DNA from: JBBSEZ01 sp038239195
GTDB lineage: Bacteria; Planctomycetota; Planctomycetia; Gemmatales; Gemmataceae
Assembly: GCA_038239195.1 (NCBI GenBank)
Contig: JBBSEZ010000046.1
Location: 1 to 33,767, forward strand
DNA: 33,767 nt
Reading direction: 5' to 3'
Each line of letters starts with the position of its first letter. Position 1 is the stretch's first letter. The translations under genes and the position numbers were made by a program. Below the pieces are notes generated by a model that had not been told where the DNA came from, did not search any database, and was given only the letters and a program-made list of their open reading frames with translations. Of the stretch, positions 14,877 through 21,957 are shown piece after piece.

Positions 14877-16355
14877 GTGCCGCCCCTCTCCACCCTCCGA
14901 AGCGCCTGCGAAGGCGCGCTGCCCCATCCGCCCCCGGAGGAGCTCCGCGCGCTCGCACAGCTCACCCTCGACTGGCTGCTCGACCACCACGCCTCCCTGC
15001 CCGACCAGCCCATTGGGAGGCCCGCCTCGCGCGCCGCGATGCAGGCCAGCCTTGGCCATCCGCCCCCCGAAACCGGGCGCCCCTTCGCCGCCGTCCTGCA
15101 AGAGTTTGCCGACAAGATCGCCCCGTTCGCCTGCCGCGTCAACCACCCGCGCTTCCTCGCCTTCGTCCCCGGCGCGCCCTCGTTCCTCTCCGTCCTCGGC
15201 GATTTCCTGTGCGCCGGCACCAACTTCTTCGCAGGCGTCTGGCTCGAGGCGGCCGGCCCCGCCCAGGTCGAACTGCTCGTCCTCGACTGGTTCCGCAGCC
15301 TCCTCGGCATGCCGGCCGGGGCGCTCGGCCTTCTGACGTCGGGTGGGTCCGAGGCCAACCTCACCGCCCTCGTCGTGGCCCGCGAGCGGTTGACCGAGGA
15401 CGAGCTCCCCCGGGCCGTCCTCTACGTCTCCGACCAGCGCCACTGGTCGATCGACCGCGCCGCCAAGATCATCGGATTGCGGGCCCGGCAAGTGCGCTCC
15501 GTCCCGTCCGACGAGTGTTTGCGCCTGACGCCCGCCGCGATCGCCGGGGCGGTCGAACAGGACCGCGCGGCGGGGCTGGTGCCCTGGGCGGTCGTCGCCA
15601 ATGCCGGCACCACCCACACGGGCGCCGTCGATCCCCTCCGCGCGCTCGCCTCCTTCTGCCGCGAGCGAGGGCTCTGGCTTCACGTCGATGGCGCCTACGG
15701 CTGGGCTGCCGTGCTCACCGAGGAGGGGCGCCAACAACTCGACGGCATCGGCGAGGCCGATTCGGTCACGCTCGATCCGCACAAGTGGCTGGCGCAGACG
15801 TTCGAGGCTGGCGGGCTGTTGGTGCGCGACGGGCGGCTCCTCCAGCTCGCCTTCTCCCAGCGCCCCGATTACCTGCAAGACGTCGAGCCCGCCGACGACG
15901 AGATCAACTTCGCCGACCTCGGCATCGCCCTCACGCGCCGATTCCGGGCCCTCAAAGTCTGGCTCTCGCTCCAAGTGCTCGGCGTTGGCTGGCACCGCGC
16001 CCTGGTGGCGCACTGCTGCGCGCTGGCCCGCTACGCGCAGGCCCTGCTCGAGGGGGCCGGCTTCGAGGTGCTCTCCCCGACCCAGTTGAGCATCGTCGCC
16101 TTCCGCTGCGTCCCCGCCGGGGGGCGCTCCGAGGAAGAGCTTGACCGGCTCAACCTGGCCCTCGTCGATGCCGTGCGCGCCAGCGGGCGGGCGTTCCTCT
16201 CCTCGACGCGGCTGCGCGGGCGCGTGGCCATTCGCCTGTGCTTCATCAACTGGCGCACCGCGGCGCGCGACGTCGAGGAAGTCGTCGTCCTGCTTCGCGA
16301 ACTGGGCGAGCTCGGGCAGAAAACCCTGTCACAGGCCGCTGATCTCGCCGACTGA
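14877..16355 (+). CDS. PLP-dependent group II amino-acid decarboxylase
   Basis: A 492-residue fold-type I PLP enzyme of the aromatic-amino-acid/glutamate decarboxylase family. Visible motifs are NHPRFLAFVPG, GLLTSGGSEANLTAL (phosphate site), NAGTTHTGAVDPL, LHVDGAYGW with D271 contacting the PLP nitrogen, and SVTLDPHKWL with K303 forming the Schiff base. The substrate (tyrosine, tryptophan, DOPA, glutamate or other) cannot be fixed by eye; the motif pattern is closer to AADC/tyrosine decarboxylases than to GadB. The start is GTG 14877, 2 nt after the stop of the RHH/zinc gene, giving a natural N-terminus (VPPLSTLRSACEGALP); the next Met at 15040-15042 would remove the N-terminal arm. The reading frame is open for kilobases upstream, antisense to other genes, which is meaningless. 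Confidence 0.88.
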   Translation: MPPLSTLRSACEGALPHPPPEELRALAQLTLDWLLDHHASLPDQPIGRPASRAAMQASLGHPPPETGRPFAAVLQEFADKIAPFACRVNHPRFLAFVPGAPSFLSVLGDFLCAGTNFFAGVWLEAAGPAQVELLVLDWFRSLLGMPAGALGLLTSGGSEANLTALVVARERLTEDELPRAVLYVSDQRHWSIDRAAKIIGLRARQVRSVPSDECLRLTPAAIAGAVEQDRAAGLVPWAVVANAGTTHTGAVDPLRALASFCRERGLWLHVDGAYGWAAVLTEEGRQQLDGIGEADSVTLDPHKWLAQTFEAGGLLVRDGRLLQLAFSQRPDYLQDVEPADDEINFADLGIALTRRFRALKVWLSLQVLGVGWHRALVAHCCALARYAQALLEGAGFEVLSPTQLSIVAFRCVPAGGRSEEELDRLNLALVDAVRASGRAFLSSTRLRGRVAIRLCFINWRTAARDVEEVVVLLRELGELGQKTLSQAADLAD

Positions 16356-16426
16356 GTATAGGGAGAAGCAGAGCTCCTGCTCGTTGGCCGGGAGGAATTC
16401 TCGGCTAGGCTCAACGGCGAAAAGTG

Positions 16427-16435
16427 TGGTATGCT
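16427..16435 (+). promoter_or_regulatory. Extended -10 promoter for the exported unknown protein
   Basis: TG-G-TATGCT (TG at 16427-16428, hexamer 16430-16435) is an extended -10 element with no convincing -35 box, about 26 bp before the ATG at 16462. Confidence 0.4.
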
Positions 16436-16461
16436 TGACGAAAGGAAGGGTAGGGCACCGC

Positions 16462-17262
16462 ATGTCCCGGTTTGTCGCGACTACGCGCGCCGCCCGTGGC
16501 CCCCTGCTGCTGGCGGCGTTCCTGACTGCCGTGGCCCTTTGGGCGCCCCCAAAGGCCTCTTCCCCTGTTGTTTCTTCGCCTTCCTCCGCCGTCCCTTCCG
16601 ACAGCCCGGCCTATCTCTTCCTCAGCCCCAACGTCGATGAAGGGGTCTCGCCCGAGGAGGCCCTGCGCCGCGCCCGCTCCCCGGAGCAGGTTCGCTTCAA
16701 GGGCGTCGCGGAGGACATCCTCCGCCAGGTCGGGATCGCCCAGCCCTGCGTGCTCGACGCCCTCGGCGACTGGGCCGACGGCAGCGAGAACAGCCTCCTG
16801 GCCGTCATCCCCAACCCGCCCGACCGCGCCACCCTGCGCTACGCGGCCGGCTGGTTCGGGCTGCTCGCCCAGCAAAAAGAGGTCCTGGCGTTTCGCCCCG
16901 CCGCCAACGGCCCCGACGCCGTTTGCCTGCTCGACCTGCCCCATCCCGACCTGCACCAGCTCCGCTTCCTGCTCGACGCCCACGGCGTGCGCTTCCGCAC
17001 CCTCATCCCGCGCACCGCGGGGCATCGCGTGATCGTCTACGACGAGGGGCGCCGGCTACACAGCGCGCTGGAGCGCCTCGCCGCCCTCTGCGGCACGCCC
17101 TGCCGCACGACGCCCGGGTACGGCGAGACGATCGGCGAGGCGACGCGAGACCAGGCGCTGGCACGCTACCGCGCCGTGATCGACGCCTACGAGGAAACGC
17201 GACGGCCTCGGTATCGCCCCTCTCCCTTGCCGCCCCTCGTCCGCCTGGCGCCGTCGCGCTGA
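16462..17262 (+). CDS. Exported protein of unknown function
   Basis: A 266-residue protein with a cleavable-looking signal peptide (RFVATTRAARGPLLLAAFLT, hydrophobic about 13-28) followed by a Ser/Pro-rich linker to about residue 48. The mature part has no motif I recognise. It contains a run with PDxxQLRFLLDAHGVRFRTLIP and a C-terminal stretch with CGTPCRTTPGYGETIGEATR. Codon composition matches its neighbours. The ATG at 16462 follows a purine-rich AAAGGAAGGGTAGGG. It stands 106 bp after the decarboxylase and 74 bp before the large kinase on the same strand, each with a promoter-like element, so co-regulation is possible but unproven. I assign no function. Confidence 0.75.
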   Translation: MSRFVATTRAARGPLLLAAFLTAVALWAPPKASSPVVSSPSSAVPSDSPAYLFLSPNVDEGVSPEEALRRARSPEQVRFKGVAEDILRQVGIAQPCVLDALGDWADGSENSLLAVIPNPPDRATLRYAAGWFGLLAQQKEVLAFRPAANGPDAVCLLDLPHPDLHQLRFLLDAHGVRFRTLIPRTAGHRVIVYDEGRRLHSALERLAALCGTPCRTTPGYGETIGEATRDQALARYRAVIDAYEETRRPRYRPSPLPPLVRLAPSR

Positions 17263-17298
17263 GCCGCCCTCTCGCTCCCCCCTCGCTGCCGCCTACCA

Positions 17299-17304
17299 TA
17301 AGAT
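17299..17304 (+). promoter_or_regulatory. Possible -10 element before the kinase gene
   Basis: TAAGAT sits 32 bp before the ATG at 17337 with no clear -35 box. It resembles the other -10 elements in this window but is weak evidence alone. Confidence 0.25.
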
Positions 17305-17336
17305 GACGAGGCGACAGCGCGACAGGGGAGGGCACC

Positions 17337-20300
17337 ATGAGCCTTGGCCACTATCGATTGCTGGCCCAGGTCGCGGCGAACGCCGACGGCGTCAGCTACC
17401 GCGCCCGGGCGGAAGGCGACGGCGGCCTCGTCGAGGTGCGCGCCCTGGCCGGCGCGCGCGCCGACGCCCTGCGCTGGCCGGCCCTGTCGCGCCAGTTGCG
17501 CCTCGCCCAGTTGCTCGTCCACCCCTCCGCCATCGCCCTTCGCGACCTCGCCCTCGACGAGGCCCCGCCCTACCTCGTCCTCGATTGGGAGGATGGGCCC
17601 ACCCTCGCGGAGTCCCTCGGCGCGAGCGTCCCCTTGCCCGTGGCCGAGGCGGTGCCCCTGGCCCTCGCCCTCTGCGGCGCGCTGCGCGCCGCCCACCGCT
17701 TCGGCCTGGCCCACGGCCGGCTCAGCCCCGACGCCATTCGCCTCACCCCGCTCCGCGTGCCCAGGCTCGACTTCACCGACACCGACCCTCGCTTGCCGAG
17801 CGCCGCCGCGCCCTCGCCGCCCGGCGACGTCGCTGCCCTCGGCGTCGTCTTCGGCTGGCTGCTCATGGGAGAGGGCCCCCGCTCCGCCGGCAGCGCCCAC
17901 GTCGAGGGCGCCCCTCTGCTGACGGCGCTGCTGCATGCCATGCTGGCGAACGATCCGACCGACCGACCCCTCGCTCGAGAGGTCGAGTGGCGCCTCGGGG
18001 CGTTCCTCTCCTCGCTGACAAACGAGCACGCCCTCGGCGCCACCAACGCCGACCTGCTCCGGCGAGACGACGACGGGCTCGTCTCCTCGACGCGCGCCGT
18101 GGCGACGCGCGACCGGCTAGGCCGATTTCTCCTGCTCGAGAAGCTCGGCGCCGGCGGCATGGGAGAGGTCTATCGGGCCGAGGACATGACCGATGGCCGG
18201 GTCGTGGCCATCAAGGTGTTGCGCCCCGAGTTGATCGGCCGGGGCCAGGCGCTGCGGCGCTTCCACAAGGAGGCCCGCCTGCTCGCCGAGGTCAACAACC
18301 CCTACGTCGCCAACCTGCTCGAGGTCAACGAAGACGATGGCATCCACTACCTTGCCCTCGAGTTCGTCGCCGGCCGCAGCCTCGCCGAACTGACCAACCG
18401 CGGCCGGCCCCTCGACGAGCGCTTCGCCCTCGCGGTCTGCGCCGACACGTGCCGTGCCCTCGTCGATGCCCACGCGCGCGGCATCATCCATCGCGACGTC
18501 AAGCCGGAGAACATCCTGCTGATAGGGCCGAGCAGCCAACAAGCCGACGGCTCGGTCGCTTCCGCTGCGAAGGACGATGGGCCCTGGGCCGCGGACGAAC
18601 CGATCGCCAAGCTCGCCGACTTCGGGCTGGCCCGGCATGCGGTGGAGGAGGAGTCGCTGAACTTGACGCGCACCGGCGCCGGGGTGGGCACGCCGCTCTA
18701 CCTGTCGCCGGAGCAGTGCGCCGGCGCGCGCGACCTGGGCCCGTCGAGCGACGTTTACAGCATCGGGGCGACGCTGTTCCACATGCTGGCCGGCCGCCCG
18801 CCGTTCCTCGGCGATGGCCCCCTCAAGCTCATTACGCAGCACTGCAACGAGGCGCCGCCGCCCCTGGAGCGACTCGTCCCTTCCCTCCGGGAGGGCACCT
18901 GTCGCCTCGTCGAGAAGGCGCTGGCCAAGAAGCCGGAGCACCGGCACGCCAGCGCCGCCGGCCTGCTCGCCGACGTCGAGCGCCTGCTCCGCGGCGAGCC
19001 GAGCAGCCTCGGGGCCCACCCGCGCCTGCCTGCCTGCGACCCTGGCCGGGTGCAGCACTTCGACTTCTCCTGGAAACTCGGCGCTTCCCCCGAGCAACTC
19101 TGGCCTTTCGTCTCCAACACCGAGCGCCTCAACCGGGCCATCCACCTCTCCGCGGTCGATTACGAGACGCGCCCCGAGAGCGCCGGGGGGGCGCGACGCT
19201 TCGCCAAGATGCGCAAGCTCGGCATCGCGGCCGCGTGGCAAGAACACCCTTTCGAGTGGATCGAGGCGCGCCGCTTCGGGGTGCTGCGCGAGTTCGCGCA
19301 GGGCCCGTTCAAGTGGCTGCTCAGCGTCGTGGACCTCGCCCCTCTCGCCGGCGGGGGCACCGCACTCGCGCACCGCTTCCGCATCGAGCCGACCGGGCTG
19401 GTGGGGCGCACGCTGGCGGCCGTCGAGGTGGGACTGAAGACAAAGCGGGCCCTGGAGCGCGTCTACAAGCGCATCGACGCCGCCCTGACGGGCAAGCTGG
19501 GCGGGGGCGGACTGGCCGACCCGTTCGAGGAGCCCGCCGCGCTGTCGCGGGCACAGCGGCGCCGGCTGGACGAGGCACTCGAGAAGCTGATGGAGCGAGG
19601 CGTGGCCCCGGCCCTGGCGGAGAAGCTGGGCGATTTCCTGGCGCTGGCCCCGCCTCAGGAGGTGGCGCGCATACGCCCGCTGGCGCTGGCCCGCCGGCTC
19701 GGGCTGGACGCGGAACAGGTCGTGGCCGCCTGCCTGCACGGGGCGCGCGCCGGCCTCTTCCTTCTCTTGTGGGACCTGCTGTGTCCGATTTGCCGCATCC
19801 CGGCCCAGATCGCGGACACGCTGCGGGCGGTGCGCGACCACGGGCGTTGCGAGGCGTGCAACCGCGACTTCGAGCTTGACTTCGCCAGTTCGGTCGAGCT
19901 GATCTTCCGCGCGAGCCCCTCCCTCCGCGACGCCGAACTGGGCACCTACTGCATCGGCGGGCCGGCGCACTCTCCCCACGTCGTTGCGCAGGTGCGCATC
20001 GCCCCCGGAGAACGTGTCGAGCTGGCGCTGGACCTGGGCGAGGGGGCCTACCGGCTGCGCGGGCCGCAGTTGCCGGCGGCGCTCGACTTTCGCGTCGAGC
20101 CGGCCCTGCCGGGCAGGCCAGGCGACGGGCGCTGGGAGGTCCATCTGGCGCACGTGCCCGTCGATCTGTCCCGGCGCTCCCCGCACGTGCTGCACGTGGG
20201 CGGGCAGGTGCTCACGCTGACGGGCTCGGCCGACCAGGAGTTGCTGGTGCGCGTGGAGCGCACGGCGGCGCGCGACGACGCGCTGACGGCAGCGCGGGCG

Positions 20301-20888
20301 TCGGCGCTGGCGCTGTTCCGCGAACTGTTCCCCGGCGAGGTGCTGGCGCCGGGCCAGCTCGTCAGCGTGGCGACGGTCACGCTGTTGGTGACGGAGGTCG
20401 AGGGCGCGGCCGGACTGTACGAGCGCCTGGGCGAGGCCAAGGCGTTCGCGTTTCTCCACGTGTACCTGCGGGCCCTGGAGGGCCACGCGCGCGCCCACGG
20501 CGGGGCGCTGCTCAAGGCGGTGGGCGACGGCGCGGTGATGGTCTTCCCGGGCCCGCCCGCCGCCATTCGCGCCCTGCTGTCGCTGCCGGCGCTGCCGCCC
20601 GAGATGGGGGCAAGCCAGCGCGTCGGCGTGCACGTAGGGCCGGCCCTGGCGACGACGCTCAACGACCGCCTCGACTACTTCGGCCTGACGGTCCGGCAGG
20701 CGATGCTGCTGCCGGGGTTGGCGCCGTTGGGCGGGTGGGCGCTGAGCCAGGCAATCATGGATGAGCCGAGCGTGCTGGCGCTGCTTCAGGCAAGCGGGTG
20801 GGAGGGGGAGGCGTTTCGGGCCGACTTGCCGGGGCTGGGGGAAGCGGTGCTACATCGGTTTGGGGGCCTCGCTGGGACAGGCTCCTGA
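17337..20888 (+). CDS. Pseudokinase / Ser-Thr kinase / START-like / zinc ribbon / cyclase-fold fusion protein
   Basis: A 1183-residue protein with no signal peptide or clear membrane segment. Order: (1) residues about 5-225, a degenerate kinase in which VAxK reads VEVR (R35), HRD reads HGR (126-128) and DFG reads DFT (145-147); (2) about 262-552, an intact PknB-type Ser/Thr kinase with LGAGGMGEVYRAED, K293, HRDVKPENI (H385-I393), DFG (428-430) and GTPLYLSPEQ (451-460); (3) about 573-715, a START/SRPBCC-like domain starting FDFSWKLGASPEQLWPFV; (4) a zinc ribbon with C816/C819 and C838/C841 inside a region like DUF5939 of cyclases; (5) about 1008-1150, a class III nucleotide cyclase fold. In the last, E1020 replaces the first metal Asp, D1064 is kept, and the transition-state Asn and Arg positions are R1120 and L1124, so cyclase activity is doubtful. 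A GGGGAGGG ribosome-binding site precedes the ATG. Confidence 0.9.
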   Translation: MSLGHYRLLAQVAANADGVSYRARAEGDGGLVEVRALAGARADALRWPALSRQLRLAQLLVHPSAIALRDLALDEAPPYLVLDWEDGPTLAESLGASVPLPVAEAVPLALALCGALRAAHRFGLAHGRLSPDAIRLTPLRVPRLDFTDTDPRLPSAAAPSPPGDVAALGVVFGWLLMGEGPRSAGSAHVEGAPLLTALLHAMLANDPTDRPLAREVEWRLGAFLSSLTNEHALGATNADLLRRDDDGLVSSTRAVATRDRLGRFLLLEKLGAGGMGEVYRAEDMTDGRVVAIKVLRPELIGRGQALRRFHKEARLLAEVNNPYVANLLEVNEDDGIHYLALEFVAGRSLAELTNRGRPLDERFALAVCADTCRALVDAHARGIIHRDVKPENILLIGPSSQQADGSVASAAKDDGPWAADEPIAKLADFGLARHAVEEESLNLTRTGAGVGTPLYLSPEQCAGARDLGPSSDVYSIGATLFHMLAGRPPFLGDGPLKLITQHCNEAPPPLERLVPSLREGTCRLVEKALAKKPEHRHASAAGLLADVERLLRGEPSSLGAHPRLPACDPGRVQHFDFSWKLGASPEQLWPFVSNTERLNRAIHLSAVDYETRPESAGGARRFAKMRKLGIAAAWQEHPFEWIEARRFGVLREFAQGPFKWLLSVVDLAPLAGGGTALAHRFRIEPTGLVGRTLAAVEVGLKTKRALERVYKRIDAALTGKLGGGGLADPFEEPAALSRAQRRRLDEALEKLMERGVAPALAEKLGDFLALAPPQEVARIRPLALARRLGLDAEQVVAACLHGARAGLFLLLWDLLCPICRIPAQIADTLRAVRDHGRCEACNRDFELDFASSVELIFRASPSLRDAELGTYCIGGPAHSPHVVAQVRIAPGERVELALDLGEGAYRLRGPQLPAALDFRVEPALPGRPGDGRWEVHLAHVPVDLSRRSPHVLHVGGQVLTLTGSADQELLVRVERTAARDDALTAARASALALFRELFPGEVLAPGQLVSVATVTLLVTEVEGAAGLYERLGEAKAFAFLHVYLRALEGHARAHGGALLKAVGDGAVMVFPGPPAAIRALLSLPALPPEMGASQRVGVHVGPALATTLNDRLDYFGLTVRQAMLLPGLAPLGGWALSQAIMDEPSVLALLQASGWEGEAFRADLPGLGEAVLHRFGGLAGTGS

Positions 20889-20939
20889 CCGTCTAATCGC
20901 GGGAGAACGTTTGGCGGCACCCCATTCAGGGGCAGTCCC

Positions 20940-21471
20940 GCCGTTCGTGGTCCCGGGCCAGCGTAAAACGCGCTTTCTGGCCGTCCTCAACTTGAAAGGT
21001 GGCGTCGGGAAAACGTCGGCTGATCCAGGGGCGTGCCCGGCGAAGCGGTTGCGGCTGGACGCCTGCGGGAAATTTCGCGGGGCCCTGGAGGGCGCTCCCG
21101 GGTACGACTGGGTAAGGAAGGCACGACACGGCCGGCACCTGACCCACGCGGCCATCTGGTTTTCCAAGTGGCACGTCAACTGCGGAAGTTCGGAGGACAC
21201 GTCCTCCTTCGCCGATCTGCAAGAGGTGCTCGGCCGAGGCCGGGCCCAATACTTGCTGCTGCCCCGCGGTGGCGAGCAAGACTTGCTCCGGTGCCCCGAC
21301 TGGGAGGGGGCTTGCACGACCTTCAGTTCGCGCGCGGCCTCGGGGCGGTGCCCATCGATCTACTGCCCCTCACCTGGGCCCCCAGGCGAGGCAACTCCGC
21401 ACCCTTCGTCTGGGCTACTGAGGCTTCTCGGAGCGTGGAGCGAGAAAGCCGGACTGGGCCCGAGTTGATCG
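20940..21471 (+). pseudogene. ParA/MinD-type P-loop ATPase remnant
   Basis: In one plus frame the residues KTRFLAVLNLKGGVGKT occur, with the deviant Walker A KGGVGKT encoded at 20995-21015. This is the classic N-terminus of ParA/MinD/Soj ATPases. Right after it the family pattern decays: the expected TTxxxNLA and the VDxDxQG strand are replaced by unrelated residues (SADPGACPAKRLRLDACGKF), suggesting indels and substitutions. No start codon with a ribosome-binding site precedes it and the frame overlaps the kinase gene upstream. A later Asp-Cys-Pro-Pro-like switch motif cannot be found in frame. I therefore call a pseudogene; the limits are approximate. Confidence 0.55.
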
Positions 21472-21668
21472 ACCTGCGCGACCTTCGCCTCGAGGCCAAC
21501 CCAACAACAGGCGGGGCACAGCGACCCCGTCGCTGCTCCAGCCTCACTCGCCAGCGTAACACTCCGCTGGCCAGGGGAACAGTCCAGGGCGGCGAGGCGT
21601 GACGATCAGGAGAGCTCGCGCAGAAAGTGAGCTCGGCCTTGCGTCCAGTACCGGCGCTTTTACCGTTT

Positions 21669-21814
21669 CGTCGATTCTCTGGGTTGGCCACGTGGCGGCC
21701 CGCCATCGTGCGGACCTCTTGAGGTATGCGGTCGGGGAAAGCGTCGCAGGTCGGGGGATGCGTCCCCGGGTGCCTGTGCTTGCAGAGTTTGCAAAGGGTG
21801 TCGGAAAGTGCGAT
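21669..21814 (-). pseudogene. Remnant of a small Cys-rich protein
   Basis: A minus-strand frame reads LCKLCKHRHPGTHPPTCDAF followed by PDRIPQEV. The CxxCKHxH...PTCDAFPDxIP pattern resembles a family of small bacterial hypothetical proteins I recall only loosely (C-x-x-C-K-H and T-C-D-A-F-P-D-G-I-P). No start codon stands in frame shortly before it and the frame shows no stop soon after, so it looks like a fragment. Boundaries mark only the recognisable part. Confidence 0.35.
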
Positions 21815-21957
21815 GCCCCATCGGACGGCTTCTGGACGGTCCCGGAAGTGGTAAGGAGGTGAGCAACGACAGGGACATCGTTGCCGTTCGGATACGCACT
21901 CTGTTCCAAACAATCCCCTCCTCCGCGCGGCCTCGGTCCGAGTCAACCGCCGCGCGC

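Larger units (their letters stand above)
20889..21957. other. 1.07-kb region with no intact gene
   Basis: The stretch between the kinase stop and the cytochrome stop holds no convincing complete gene. It contains a ParA-type P-loop remnant (plus), a Cys-rich small-protein remnant (minus) and an isolated TAAGGAGGTGA at 21852-21862. GC is lower than in the flanking genes, especially over 21600-21910. I read it as decayed DNA from a past insertion or gene loss. Confidence 0.6.

Noticed and set aside
17303..19879. An 858-residue plus-strand frame inside the kinase gene
   Set aside because: Arg/Pro/Gly-rich frame shadow; the kinase frame contains all the conserved motifs.
21852..21865. TCACCTCCTTA on the minus strand as the 3' end of a 16S rRNA gene
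   Set aside because: The bases just before it do not match the conserved GGCTGGA of 16S rRNA 3' ends and no rRNA sequence adjoins it.
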